A DNA stretch of 64,000 bases from an uncultured Agathobaculum sp. (GTDB lineage Bacteria > Bacillota > Clostridia > Oscillospirales > Butyricicoccaceae): assembly GCA_944384725.1 (NCBI GenBank), contig CALWUJ010000006.1, positions 24,604 to 88,603 of the forward strand, written 5' to 3'. Every line of letters starts with the position of its first letter. Within the stretch, counting starts at the first letter, position 1. This document shows, one piece after another, positions 33,529-42,303 of the stretch. The notes beneath the pieces are model-generated. The model was not told the origin of the DNA and searched no databases. It was given only the letters and a program-made list of their open reading frames with translations. A program made the position numbers and the translations under genes.

Positions 33529-33996
33529 ATGGGGAAGAACATCCGAAAATTGCATGAAAGCTTCCAGCATGCGCTGCGCGGATTGGGATTGTGCATTCAA
33601 TGGGAGCGCAACTTCCGTGTGCATATGGTCGCGGCGTTTTATGTGACCATTTTTGCGCTGATGGGGCGTGCGGGCGTGGCAGAAGCGGCGATTTTTTGCA
33701 TCTGCTTTGGCCTGACCATGGGCGCGGAACTGATGAATACCGCGATCGAGCGGTTGTGTGACCGGCAGGCCAGCGGATATGACGGGTTTGTCCGTAATGC
33801 GAAAGATATCGCGGCGGCGGGCGTGTTTGTGTGTGCCGTAGCTTGCGCGGCAGTCGGCATCTGCATTTTTCTCGGCAGAGGGGTGCTGTGGACGGCGGTG
33901 CAGTTTCTGCTCGCGCATCTTTGGGCATTGATGGCGCTGTTGGTGACTATTCCAATTGCACTTTGGTTTATATTTCATTATGGGAGAATACAATGA
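33529..33996 (+). CDS. dgkA: Undecaprenol/diacylglycerol kinase DgkA, 155 aa
   Basis: The small membrane kinase of Gram-positive bacteria phosphorylates undecaprenol for cell-wall carrier lipid recycling. GAELMNTAIERLCDR and VRNAKDIAAAGV are the family signature. Three or four helices are visible; the protein is some 25-30 residues longer than typical, with an additional C-terminal hydrophobic helix (about residues 125-150). Its stop overlaps the era start. Confidence 0.93.
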   Translation: MGKNIRKLHESFQHALRGLGLCIQWERNFRVHMVAAFYVTIFALMGRAGVAEAAIFCICFGLTMGAELMNTAIERLCDRQASGYDGFVRNAKDIAAAGVFVCAVACAAVGICIFLGRGVLWTAVQFLLAHLWALMALLVTIPIALWFIFHYGRIQ

Positions 33997-34889
33997 GCAA
34001 GATTACGAAAACTGCGGTCGTCTCGGTGGTCGGCCGCCCGAATGTCGGCAAATCCACGCTGACCAATAAGCTGGTGGGGCAGAAGGTTGCCATCGTTTCC
34101 AGCAAACCGCAGACCACGCGCACGCGCATCACGGGTGTGCTCAGCCGTGGGGACACGCAGTATGTCTTTCTGGACACGCCCGGCCTGCACAAGCCGCGTT
34201 CCCGTCTGGGTGACTACATGTGCAAAGTCGTGACTGATACCGTGTCTGAGGTCGATGTGGCGGCACTGGTCGTTGAGCCGATCGCCAACATCGGTCCGGC
34301 GGAGGAAAGTTTGATCGCACAGATCAAGCAGCACCACATGCCGTCCATTCTGGTCATCAATAAGATCGACACGGTCAAAAAGGAAGAACTTCTTGCGGTC
34401 ATTGCCACTTATGCGGAGGCGCATGAATTTGACGCGGTGGTGCCGGTTTCGGCGCGCACAGGCGAGGGGCTGAATGATTTCCTGTCTGAAGTAGACAAAT
34501 ATGCCCTCGAAGGCCCGCAGCTGTTCCCGGATGATATGATATCTGACCAGCCGGAGCGGCAATTGGTGGCTGAGATTGTGCGCGAAAAAATGCTGCGTTT
34601 GCTTGACCGTGAAGTACCGCACGGCGTTGCCGTCGGCATTGAGCGCTGGCATGAGCGTGAGGATGGCTTGATTGAGATCAACGCAGTTATCTACTGTGAG
34701 AAAAACAGCCACAAGGGCATTATCATTGGCAAACAGGGCGCGATGCTGAAAGAAATCGGCCGACAGGCGCGCGCAGATATTGAGCGCATGCTGGATGCGA
34801 AGGTGTTTCTTGAGCTTTGGGTCAAGGTCAAGGAAGGCTGGCGCAATAATCAGTATCAGATGCGCAACTTCGGCTACGAGGATCAATAA
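33993..34889 (+). CDS. era: GTPase Era, 298 aa
   Basis: Era is an essential GTPase that binds the 3' end of 16S rRNA during 30S assembly. G1 is GRPNVGKST, G3 is DTPGLHKP, G4 is NKID and G5 is VSARTGEG; the C-terminal KH domain carries GIIIGKQGAMLKEIG. The ATG at 33993 overlaps the dgkA stop (ATGA). Longer in-frame starts run far into dgkA and are excluded. Length is normal. Confidence 0.96.
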   Translation: MSKITKTAVVSVVGRPNVGKSTLTNKLVGQKVAIVSSKPQTTRTRITGVLSRGDTQYVFLDTPGLHKPRSRLGDYMCKVVTDTVSEVDVAALVVEPIANIGPAEESLIAQIKQHHMPSILVINKIDTVKKEELLAVIATYAEAHEFDAVVPVSARTGEGLNDFLSEVDKYALEGPQLFPDDMISDQPERQLVAEIVREKMLRLLDREVPHGVAVGIERWHEREDGLIEINAVIYCEKNSHKGIIIGKQGAMLKEIGRQARADIERMLDAKVFLELWVKVKEGWRNNQYQMRNFGYEDQ

Positions 34890-35633
34890 ATGGCGGAGGT
34901 CAGGCTGCGCGCGCTCATTTTGCGTGAGGTGGATTTCGGCGACTTTGACCGCTATCTGACCGTGCTGACCGAATACGGCCGCAAAAGCGAAATTCTGTAC
35001 AAAAACGCGCGGCGGGGTAAAAAACAGAACCCTGCCGCGCGGCAGTTTTGTTATTCCGAACTCATCCTGTCCGAGCGGGGCGGGAAGTACGCGCTGCGTG
35101 AGGCCGACCTGGTGCACTCTTTCTTTTCGCTTGCAGAGGACATTGAGCGGTATGCGCTTGCGTGCTATCTGGCCGAACTGGCTGGCGCAGCAACCGGGCC
35201 GGATGAGGACAGTCCGGCGGTCTGCCGTCTGCTGCTGCACGCCTTGTATGCGCTGGAGGGGAAAAAACGCGATCCCGCACTGGTAAAAGCGGCATTTGAG
35301 TGGCGCGTGCTCGCGGAAAGCGGCTATGCACCTGATTTGGCGGGCTGCGGTGTGTGCGGACAGCCGATCACGCAGCCGCCTGTGTGTTTTTCTGTGCGAG
35401 CGGGCACGGCGGCGGATGATAAGTGCGCCGCACGCGTCGGCGGGTATGAACGGCTGGCGGATGGCACGCTGCGCGCGATATTGCATGCACTTTCGGCGGA
35501 GCCGCAAAAGGCGTACGCTTTTGCATTGTCCGGCGCGGCAAGGGAGCAATTCTGTCGGCTTGCTGAGCAGTATGTGCAGTATCACCTCGGCTGTGGGTTC
35601 GACAGCTTGCAGTTTTACAAATCTGTATTATAA
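34890..35633 (+). CDS. recO: DNA repair protein RecO, 247 aa
   Basis: RecO acts with RecF and RecR to load RecA. The N-terminal OB fold with ILREVDFGDFDRYLTVLTEYGR and the Cys motif CGVCG near residues 152-156 fit the family; the second Cys pair of the zinc site is replaced by single Cys residues, as seen in some RecO. The gene begins at the base after the era stop. Its end contains the mutS2 promoter. Confidence 0.93.
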   Translation: MAEVRLRALILREVDFGDFDRYLTVLTEYGRKSEILYKNARRGKKQNPAARQFCYSELILSERGGKYALREADLVHSFFSLAEDIERYALACYLAELAGAATGPDEDSPAVCRLLLHALYALEGKKRDPALVKAAFEWRVLAESGYAPDLAGCGVCGQPITQPPVCFSVRAGTAADDKCAARVGGYERLADGTLRAILHALSAEPQKAYAFALSGAAREQFCRLAEQYVQYHLGCGFDSLQFYKSVL

Positions 35634-35634
35634 T
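35607..35634 (+). promoter_or_regulatory. Sigma-A promoter of mutS2 inside the recO end
   Basis: TTGCAG at 35607-35612, a 16-base spacer and a perfect TATAAT at 35629-35634, 24 bases before the mutS2 ATG. It overlaps the recO stop codon. Confidence 0.8.
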
Positions 35635-35657
35635 ACTTTGTATTTTGGGAGTTTGTG

Positions 35658-38051
35658 ATGAATCGTTTAGGCGAAAAATCCTTAAAAACACTGGAATATT
35701 ATGAAATTCTTGAGCGGCTGGCCGCGCAGGCTGCGTCGGACGCGGCCAAAGCGAAATGCCGTGCGCTGCGTCCGCTCGATGACCATGAGCAGGCGCAGGT
35801 CTGGATGGATCAGACCACAGATGCGAAAAATCGTATGATCCGGCATGGCAGTCCCTCGTTCGGCGGTATCCGTGAGGTGGGTGCGATTCTGCTGCGCGCT
35901 GACCGCGGCGGTACGCTGAATCCGCGCGAGCTGCTCGATGTGGCAAGTCTGCTGCAAACCGCGCGCCGCGCATTGGTATATGATGCGGAGCAGGAGGAAA
36001 AGACGGCGCTGACGCCGATTTTTGGTTTGCTCACTGGTAACCGATCGCTGGAGGAAGCGATTACGACCGCAATCGTGTCCGAGGAGGAGATCGCGGACGG
36101 CGCCTCCCCGGAACTGCTGTCCATCCGCCGCGAGCTGCGGCGCATTTCGGGCAAGGTGCGCGAGACGCTCAATCGCCTGATTGCGGGCGAACGGTCGAAG
36201 TATTTGCAGGAAACCATTATCACCCAACGAAACGGGCGTTTTGTGGTGCCGGTCAAGGCCGAACATCGCGGCGATATTCCGGGTCTGGTGCACGATACTT
36301 CGTCCACCGGTGCGACGGTGTTTGTTGAGCCGCAGCAGGTGGTCGAGATCAACAACCAGATCAAGGTGCTCGAAGGCCGTGAGGAAGCCGAGATCGAGCG
36401 CATTCTTGCGGAATTGTCGAGCGAAGTTGCGAGCTATAAAAATGCGATCGAGCAGGACTTTGACGCGCTGGTGTCGCTCGATTTTGTGTTCGCGCGCGCC
36501 AAGCTGTCGTTCGAGATGAATGCAGCTCCGCCGGTGCTTTCGGATGGAAATGGCCGCTGCCGCCTGCTGCGCGCACGGCATCCGCTGCTGGATAAGGACA
36601 AGGCAGTACCGATCGACATCGCAATCGGCGGTGAGTATGATACACTGGTCATCACCGGACCGAATACGGGCGGCAAAACCGTGTCGCTGAAAACGCTGGG
36701 TCTATTGTCGCTGATGGCGGCATCCGGCTTGCACATTCCGGCGAATGAGCAGAGCGAAATTGCATTGTTTGAGCATGTTTACGCCGATATTGGCGATGAA
36801 CAGAGCATTGAGCAATCCTTGTCCACATTCTCCGCGCACATGAAAACCATTGTGTCAATCATGGATTGCTGCGGTCAGGGCGATTTGGTGCTGTTTGACG
36901 AGTTGGGCGCGGGCACCGACCCGGTCGAGGGTGCGGCGCTTGCGGTCGCGGTCATTGGCTATGCGCGCCAGATGGGCGCGTGTGTGGCGGCGACAACACA
37001 TTATGCGGAACTGAAAACCTTTGCGCTCACGACTGACGGCGTCGAAAACGCCTCGTGTGAGTTCAACGTGCAGTCCTTGCAGCCGACCTATCGCTTGTTA
37101 ACTGGTATTCCGGGCAAATCCAATGCGTTTGCGATCGCGGCGCGGCTGGGACTTCAGCCCACCATCATTGAGCGCGCAAAGGAGCAGGTTTCGACCGAGG
37201 ACGCGCGTTTTGAGGATGTGCTGGCCGAACTCGAACGCGAGCGCCGCCGCGTCGAACAGATGCGGGATGAAGCGGCGAAGATGCGTTCGGCGGCGCAGTC
37301 TGAACGCGATAAGATGCGCGCGGAGCGCGACGCGGCAGAAGAACGCGCAGATAAAATGCTGGAAAGCGCGCGCAGTCAGGCCGATCGCATCCTGAAGGAC
37401 GCGCGCATGACGGCCGAGACCGTCTTTGACGAGCTCGAGGATATGAAGAAAAAGGCACAGAAGAAAAACGCCGATCAGAACCTTGCCGCGGCCAAGGCCG
37501 CGCTGCGCGGTGTCATCACGCAGACCGAAAACGAACAGCGCCGCGGTGTGCAAAAGCGTGTGGTTGAGGCGGATGAACAGCGTCCGGTCAAGAAAGGCGA
37601 CCGTGTGCGGCTGCTGAATGTCGGCGGCGTGCTGGCGGATGTTCTTGCGCCTGCGGATAAGAGCGGTAATGTGCAGGTGCAGGCGGGACCGATGAAAATG
37701 GCGGTCAAGGAGAATGAACTGCGTCTGGTTGAACAGCCAAAAGCAGCGAAAAAGCCCGCACCACAGCCGCGGCGGAACGCACCCGCGCGCGAACTCAACC
37801 TGCGCTCGGCGGCGAGCGAGGTCGATGTGCGTGGTATGAGCGCGGAGGAAGCACTGTTTGAGGTCGATAATTTCCTGTCCCGTGCGATCATGGCGGGACT
37901 GCCGTCGGTGACGGTGATTCACGGCAAGGGAACCGGCGTGCTGCGAAATGCGGTGCAGCAGCATTTGCGCAGCAACAAGCGTGTCAAAAGCGTGCGCAGC
38001 GGTGTGTACGGCGAAGGCGAACAGGGTGTGACCATCGTGGAGCTGCGCTGA
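35658..38051 (+). CDS. mutS2: Endonuclease MutS2, 797 aa
   Basis: MutS2 acts against recombination or on stalled ribosomes in Gram-positive bacteria rather than in mismatch repair. The core and clamp helices lead to the ATPase domain with GPNTGGKT at residues 334-341, LVLFDELGAGTDPVEGAAL (Walker B/signature) and a long coiled coil (about 510-620, rich in Glu/Arg). A C-terminal Smr domain (about 715-797) shows VDVRGMSAEEAL and VIHGKGTGVLR. The N-terminal mismatch domain of MutS is absent, as expected. ATG at 35658 follows GGGAG; a GTG three bases earlier is possible. Confidence 0.95.
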   Translation: MNRLGEKSLKTLEYYEILERLAAQAASDAAKAKCRALRPLDDHEQAQVWMDQTTDAKNRMIRHGSPSFGGIREVGAILLRADRGGTLNPRELLDVASLLQTARRALVYDAEQEEKTALTPIFGLLTGNRSLEEAITTAIVSEEEIADGASPELLSIRRELRRISGKVRETLNRLIAGERSKYLQETIITQRNGRFVVPVKAEHRGDIPGLVHDTSSTGATVFVEPQQVVEINNQIKVLEGREEAEIERILAELSSEVASYKNAIEQDFDALVSLDFVFARAKLSFEMNAAPPVLSDGNGRCRLLRARHPLLDKDKAVPIDIAIGGEYDTLVITGPNTGGKTVSLKTLGLLSLMAASGLHIPANEQSEIALFEHVYADIGDEQSIEQSLSTFSAHMKTIVSIMDCCGQGDLVLFDELGAGTDPVEGAALAVAVIGYARQMGACVAATTHYAELKTFALTTDGVENASCEFNVQSLQPTYRLLTGIPGKSNAFAIAARLGLQPTIIERAKEQVSTEDARFEDVLAELERERRRVEQMRDEAAKMRSAAQSERDKMRAERDAAEERADKMLESARSQADRILKDARMTAETVFDELEDMKKKAQKKNADQNLAAAKAALRGVITQTENEQRRGVQKRVVEADEQRPVKKGDRVRLLNVGGVLADVLAPADKSGNVQVQAGPMKMAVKENELRLVEQPKAAKKPAPQPRRNAPARELNLRSAASEVDVRGMSAEEALFEVDNFLSRAIMAGLPSVTVIHGKGTGVLRNAVQQHLRSNKRVKSVRSGVYGEGEQGVTIVELR

Positions 38052-38188
38052 AACCGGTTTCGGCAGATGGGATAAATTTTGCGCATTTTTTTGCGAAAAA
38101 CCGTCATACAGGGCAAAATGCCTTATATCTTCGCACAATGCAGGAAAAAATTCATCAAAAACGCAAAAGCGGCGGGCGCAAAAGAGAC

Positions 38189-38217
38189 TTGACGAAATCG
38201 ACAAAAGAGGATAGACT
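38189..38217 (+). promoter_or_regulatory. Sigma-A promoter of the HPr-like gene
   Basis: TTGACG at 38189-38194, a 17-base spacer and TAGACT at 38212-38217. Confidence 0.75.
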
Positions 38218-38256
38218 ATATATAACGGATTTGAAGAAATAGGAGCGATGCAGATT

Positions 38257-38520
38257 ATGTATTCGAAAGAGGTACAGGTTACCAATCAGGTAGGCTTATA
38301 TGCCCGTCCCGCTACGTTTTTTATTCAGAAGGCCAATGAGTTCAAGTCGACGATCCTGGTAGAGAAGGAAGAGCGCCGCGTTAACGCGAAGAGCTTGCTC
38401 GGCATTCTGTCCCTGGGCATTACCAAGGGCACTACCATCAACCTGATCGCAGACGGCCCGGACGAGGAAGAGGCTGTTTCTGCTCTGGTTGAGCTGATTA
38501 CGTCCAACTTTACCGACTAA
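38257..38520 (+). CDS. HPr paralogue with Tyr15 in place of the catalytic His (Crh-like), 87 aa
   Basis: The fold is a clear HPr: GLYARPA at residues 13-19, NAKSLLGILSLG at 43-54. The histidine that normally accepts phosphate from enzyme I (His15 in GLHARPA) is Tyr15, so it cannot serve as a PTS carrier. The regulatory Ser46 is kept. This is the pattern of Bacillus Crh, which has Gln15 and acts only in catabolite control via Ser46 phosphorylation. The ATG at 38257 puts both residues at canonical positions; an ATG at 38248 is too close to AGGAG. It has its own promoter and terminator, and no ptsI is nearby. Confidence 0.88.
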   Translation: MYSKEVQVTNQVGLYARPATFFIQKANEFKSTILVEKEERRVNAKSLLGILSLGITKGTTINLIADGPDEEEAVSALVELITSNFTD

Positions 38521-38537
38521 GTTATCGCATCCTGAGG

Positions 38538-38567
38538 AAAAGCGCCGAATTGATCGGCGCTTTTTTT
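38538..38567 (+). terminator. Intrinsic terminator after the HPr-like gene
   Basis: AAAAGCGCCGA pairs with TCGGCGCTTTT around five bases, with T run to 38567. Confidence 0.92.
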
Positions 38568-38604
38568 ATCGGAGGCATTCGCTGCAAAAAGGAGGCGGTT
38601 CGCC

Positions 38605-40428
38605 GTGACAAGGGAACAACTCAAGGAGCGTGTACGCCGTCTGCCGATGCAGCCGGGCGTGTATCTGCACAAGGACAAAACCGGCAAGGTGATCTATGTC
38701 GGTAAAGCGAAGCTGCTGCGCAACCGTGTATCCAACTACTTTCAGCCGCCAGAACGCCTGAACGCAAAAACCAGACAACTGGTCAGTCATATTGATGATT
38801 TCGACATTATTGTGACCGAAAGCGAATTTGAAGCGCTTGTGCTGGAAAACTCGATGATCAAAAAGTACAAGCCCAAGTATAATATCCTTTTGAAGGACGA
38901 TAAGGGCTATCCCTATATTCGGCTGAACACCGATGCACCCTATCCGGCATTTACGGTTGTTTCGCGTCCGGCACGCGATGGGGCGCGCTATTTTGGACCG
39001 TATCCGGGCCGTGTGGCGGCACGGCGGGCAATTGATACGATCAGCGAGGCGCTGCTGCTTAAGACTTGCGCGCGTGTGTTCCCGCGTGATATCGGCAAGG
39101 AACGGCCGTGCCTGAACCAGCATCTTGGACGCTGCTGTGCCCCGTGCACAGGAAAAGTCAGTCCGGAGGAATATCATGCGCTGATTCATCAGGCAATTGC
39201 GTTGTTTGAAGGCAATGCGAAGCAGTTGGAAAAAGAACTGACCGAGAAGATGAACGAAGCGGCGGAAGAATTGCAGTTTGAGCGTGCAGCGATGCTGCGT
39301 GACCGCCTGCGCGCCGTGCAAAAGCTGGGAACGCGGCAGCATGTGGTCGCAGGCGCGTTCGCGGAACTGGATATCATCGCGTTTGTGCAGGGGCAGACAC
39401 GGGCATGTGTGTGCGTGCTGCATTATGCGGGCGGCGCCTTGCAGGACAAAGAATATACGCTGTTCCACCTGACGGGCAGCGATCCGGCTGAGGTGCTTTC
39501 CTCATTCGTCAAGCAATATTATGCGCAGCGCGGCGCGGTGCCCAAAACCGTGCTGCTGTCGCACGAAATTGAGGAGCAGGACGCGGTCGGGGAGTATTTA
39601 TCCTCGATTGCGGAGCGCAAGGTCGAGCTGGCTGTACCGCAGCGCGGCGAGCGACGTGTGCTGACCAGACTTGCGGAGAAAAACGCACGCGAGGAGATCG
39701 AGCGGCGCGAAAAACAGTCCGAACGGCGGCATAAATCGCTCGAATTGCTGCAAAATGTGACTGGTATGCTGGCTCTGCCGCTGCGTCTGGAAGCGTATGA
39801 TATCTCTAACTTTGCCGGGCAGGATACGGTCGGTTCGATGGTCGTGTTTGTGGAAGGACAGCCGAAAAAAAGCGCCTACCGGAAGTTTAAGATCGCCTGC
39901 GCTGCCAACGGGCAGGATGACTATGCCTCCATGCGAGAAATGCTGACGCGCCGTGTGCAGCGATATGTAGATGGCGATGAGAAGTTTGCACCTTTACCCA
40001 ATGCGTTTCTGATTGACGGCGGCTTGGGGCACGTCCGCGTATGCAAAGAGGTGCTCGACTCGTTTGGACTGCAAACGCCGTGTTTTGGTATGGTAAAGGA
40101 TGATAAGCATCGTACCCGCGCTTTGGTCGCGCCGGATGGACGGGAGTTCGGCATCTCAGCCACGCCTGCATTGTTTGCGCTGATCGGACGGATTCAGGAG
40201 GAAGTGCACCGGTTTGCTATTGAGTATAACCGCAAGCTGGGTGGTAAAAAGGTGCGCGGCTCGACGCTGGACAAGATCCCCGGTGTGGGGGACAAGCGCC
40301 GCGCGGAGTTGCTGCATCATTTTGGCAGCATTGACAATATCCGCAAGGCAAGCGAACAGGAATTGGCGCGTATTTTGCCGCGCAATGCGGCGCAGGCGGT
40401 GTTTGATTATTTCCACAAGGAGGACTGA
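38605..40428 (+). CDS. uvrC: Excinuclease ABC subunit C, 607 aa
   Basis: UvrC makes both incisions in nucleotide excision repair. The GIY-YIG domain (GVYLHKDKTGKVIYVGKA, about residues 15-33), a UVR motif near 200-235, the RNase-H-like C-terminal nuclease with LEAYDISNFAG and DGGLGHV, and two helix-hairpin-helix motifs (DKIPGVGDKRRAELL) appear in the normal order. The start is GTG at 38605, nine bases after AAAGGAGG. rsmD begins three bases after its stop. Confidence 0.96.
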   Translation: MTREQLKERVRRLPMQPGVYLHKDKTGKVIYVGKAKLLRNRVSNYFQPPERLNAKTRQLVSHIDDFDIIVTESEFEALVLENSMIKKYKPKYNILLKDDKGYPYIRLNTDAPYPAFTVVSRPARDGARYFGPYPGRVAARRAIDTISEALLLKTCARVFPRDIGKERPCLNQHLGRCCAPCTGKVSPEEYHALIHQAIALFEGNAKQLEKELTEKMNEAAEELQFERAAMLRDRLRAVQKLGTRQHVVAGAFAELDIIAFVQGQTRACVCVLHYAGGALQDKEYTLFHLTGSDPAEVLSSFVKQYYAQRGAVPKTVLLSHEIEEQDAVGEYLSSIAERKVELAVPQRGERRVLTRLAEKNAREEIERREKQSERRHKSLELLQNVTGMLALPLRLEAYDISNFAGQDTVGSMVVFVEGQPKKSAYRKFKIACAANGQDDYASMREMLTRRVQRYVDGDEKFAPLPNAFLIDGGLGHVRVCKEVLDSFGLQTPCFGMVKDDKHRTRALVAPDGREFGISATPALFALIGRIQEEVHRFAIEYNRKLGGKKVRGSTLDKIPGVGDKRRAELLHHFGSIDNIRKASEQELARILPRNAAQAVFDYFHKED

Positions 40429-40431
40429 GCA

Positions 40432-41019
40432 ATGCGTGTGGTATCCGGTACGGCGCGGGGGTGCAGATTGCAGCCTGTGCCTGGAATGAATACTCGGCCG
40501 ACGACCGATCGCGTCAAGGAAAATGTGTTCAACTTGATTCAGGATCACGTCCGTGGAGCGCGGGTGCTCGATCTGTTTGCCGGCACGGGACAACTCGGCA
40601 TCGAGGCGCTTTCGCGCGGAGCGCAGTACTGTGATTTTGTGGAGCATAACAAAACAGCATACAATATCGTGTGTAAAAATACAGAAGCGGCGCGTGTGTC
40701 CGATCGCGCTGGGCTGCATCGAACGGAGTCTGATGCGTTCCTTTCGCATGCGGAAAAACAGGGATATGACCTTATTTTTCTCGATCCTCCGTATGGCGGC
40801 AGGATTTTGGAAAATGCACTGGCGAGCATAGAAACGTTTGACATTCTGTCTGCGGATGGTATAATAATATGCGAAAGTGCAGTAGAGGATCGGTTCACGC
40901 ATGGGTTTGAGACCATTCGTGAGCGTCGTTATGGAGCAACTATGATTACCGTTCTGCGTCGGCGGGACGGCGGAACGGATGAAGAAGATGAGAACTGCGA
41001 TTTATCCGGGCAGCTTTGA
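40432..41019 (+). CDS. rsmD: 16S rRNA (guanine966-N2)-methyltransferase RsmD, 195 aa
   Basis: RsmD methylates G966 of 16S rRNA using S-adenosylmethionine. RVVSGTARGCRL at the start, DLFAGTGQLGIEALSRGA (SAM loop) and FLDPPYGG (catalytic DPPY) are diagnostic. The C-terminal ten or so residues are Asp/Glu-rich and overlap the coaD start by about 41 bases. The rsmD-coaD order is conserved across Firmicutes. Confidence 0.93.
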   Translation: MRVVSGTARGCRLQPVPGMNTRPTTDRVKENVFNLIQDHVRGARVLDLFAGTGQLGIEALSRGAQYCDFVEHNKTAYNIVCKNTEAARVSDRAGLHRTESDAFLSHAEKQGYDLIFLDPPYGGRILENALASIETFDILSADGIIICESAVEDRFTHGFETIRERRYGATMITVLRRRDGGTDEEDENCDLSGQL

Positions 41020-41473
41020 CCCGGTCACTTTAGGTCATCTGGATATTATACGCCGCGCTTCGGTCATGTTTGATCGGCTGATCGTTGCGGTGATGCATAA
41101 CCAGAACAAGAAACCGATGTTTTCGGTCGAGGAGCGGATGGAGTTCCTTCGTCGAACAACGGACGGACTGCCGAATGTGGAGGTTGCGTCCTTTGGCGGC
41201 CTGCTTGCGGACTATGCGAAACAGCAGGGGGCTTGTGCGGTGGTCAAGGGCTTGCGCGCGGTTTCGGATTTTGAGTATGAATTCCAGATGGCGCTGGCAA
41301 ATCGGAAGCTGAATCCGGAATTGGATACGGTGTTCCTGATGACGAGCGCGGAATATATGTACCTGTCGTCCTCGGTGGTGAAGGACATTGCGGTACATGG
41401 CGGCAGTGTCGCCGGCTTTGTCCCGGATGGGATTATGCAGGATATTGTGCGCCGCACAAGAAAGGAAGGCTAA
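40979..41473 (+). CDS. coaD: Phosphopantetheine adenylyltransferase CoaD, 164 aa
   Basis: CoaD makes dephospho-CoA, the penultimate step of coenzyme A synthesis. IYPGSFDPVTLGHLDII holds the nucleotidyltransferase TxGH-like site, and YLSSSVVKDIA is the typical C-terminal ISSxxxR/K-type motif. Start choice is uncertain: ATG at 40979 or, closer to the family N-terminus, ATG at 40988; both have weak ribosome binding sites, consistent with coupling to rsmD. Confidence 0.94.
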   Translation: MKKMRTAIYPGSFDPVTLGHLDIIRRASVMFDRLIVAVMHNQNKKPMFSVEERMEFLRRTTDGLPNVEVASFGGLLADYAKQQGACAVVKGLRAVSDFEYEFQMALANRKLNPELDTVFLMTSAEYMYLSSSVVKDIAVHGGSVAGFVPDGIMQDIVRRTRKEG

Positions 41474-41476
41474 ACG

Positions 41477-41932
41477 ATGGCAACTTTGGACGAACTGATC
41501 AACAGCATGTACGATATGGTGCAGGACGCTAAGGGAATCCCGCTGGCGGGCGAAAAGTGCATCATCGAACGTGACCATCTGCTCGATCTGCTCGATGAGC
41601 TGCGCGCGACGCTGCCGAATGATTTGCAGGTCGCACAGGATATCGTGGCCAAGCGCAGCGAGATGCTGGCTTCCGGAAAGCGTGAGGCGGAGGCGATTCG
41701 CCGTCAGGCAGAGGAGGATGCACGCCAGATGGTTTCGGAGACCGAAATCGTGGTGGCTGCCCGCCGTAAGGCCAAGGAAGTGCAGGGAAATGCGGAAATT
41801 CAGGCGCGTGAGTTGCGCCGCGTGGCTAATGAGTACTGTGAGGATACCCTCAAACGTACAGAGGAAGCGGTGGCGCTTTCGTTGGAGGAAGTGCGCAAGG
41901 CACGTCAGCGTTTTAAGAGCATTGCAAAGTAA
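41477..41932 (+). CDS. Coiled-coil protein downstream of coaD, ATPase-subunit-like, 151 aa
   Basis: The chain is almost wholly charged and helical, with heptad-rich regions from about residue 45 to 145 (for example KREAEAIRRQAEEDARQMV). Similar proteins next to coaD in Clostridia are often labelled ATPase, after resemblance to V-type ATPase stalk or DivIVA-like coils; the role is unknown. It starts three bases after the coaD stop and ends at a strong terminator, closing the uvrC-rsmD-coaD unit. Confidence 0.75.
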   Translation: MATLDELINSMYDMVQDAKGIPLAGEKCIIERDHLLDLLDELRATLPNDLQVAQDIVAKRSEMLASGKREAEAIRRQAEEDARQMVSETEIVVAARRKAKEVQGNAEIQARELRRVANEYCEDTLKRTEEAVALSLEEVRKARQRFKSIAK

Positions 41933-41941
41933 CAACATGAG

Positions 41942-41974
41942 AAAAACAGCTGCTGAAAAGGCAGCTGTTTTTTT
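41942..41974 (+). terminator. Intrinsic terminator before the dcw cluster
   Basis: AAAAACAGCTGC pairs with GCAGCTGTTTTT around a seven-base loop, followed by T to 41974. Confidence 0.93.
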
Positions 41975-42295
41975 GTGCTGCGAAAAAATGGGATGCAAAT
42001 TGTATGCAATGGCCACCTTTCCCACTTTGACCCACATGGGGAATACGGAGCAGGAAAGCTCTCTGCAAAGATGCTTGGAACGTAGTAGAATAGTGGAGGA
42101 CTGGTGGGATTTTCCCCCACTGGAGCGCTCTGGAAGGGAAATGACAAAACTATCGAACAAGTGTTTGAAAATTGCAAAAATCGTCGAAACAACGAATTTA
42201 TGGCCATAATCTTCGGCAAAATAATGCGAAAAAAATCTTGCAATCTATTCGGCGTACCGCTATAATGGAAGCAAGGTGGTGAGAAGTGGGGTAAA
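41975..42295. other. Control region upstream of mraZ
   Basis: About 320 bases without a gene. A strong sigma-A promoter lies at 42238-42266 and repeats resembling MraZ boxes overlap the mraZ start. A second set, CCCAC at 42021 and 42031 (period 10) read on the minus strand as GTGGG, lies near 42013-42035. A short GTGGG/CCCAC hairpin is at about 42104-42122. Confidence 0.6.
42238..42266 (+). promoter_or_regulatory. Sigma-A promoter of the dcw cluster
   Basis: TTGCAA at 42238-42243, a 17-base spacer and perfect TATAAT at 42261-42266. Start of transcription about 42273. Confidence 0.88.
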
Positions 42296-42303
42296 GTGTC
42301 ACA
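42274..42303 (+). promoter_or_regulatory. Three ten-base direct repeats, candidate MraZ operator
   Basis: AGGTGGTGAG, AAGTGGGGTA and AAGTGTCACA follow each other with an exact period of ten, starting at 42274, 42284 and 42294. They resemble the AAAGTGKNNN repeats bound by MraZ in mycoplasmas and lie across the transcription start and the mraZ start codon, so autorepression is likely. The match is to a published consensus for another organism. Confidence 0.55.

Noticed and set aside
33978-35585. 535-codon minus-strand frame opposite era and recO
   Set aside because: Both plus-strand genes are unmistakable, and the frame has no family resemblance or start signal.
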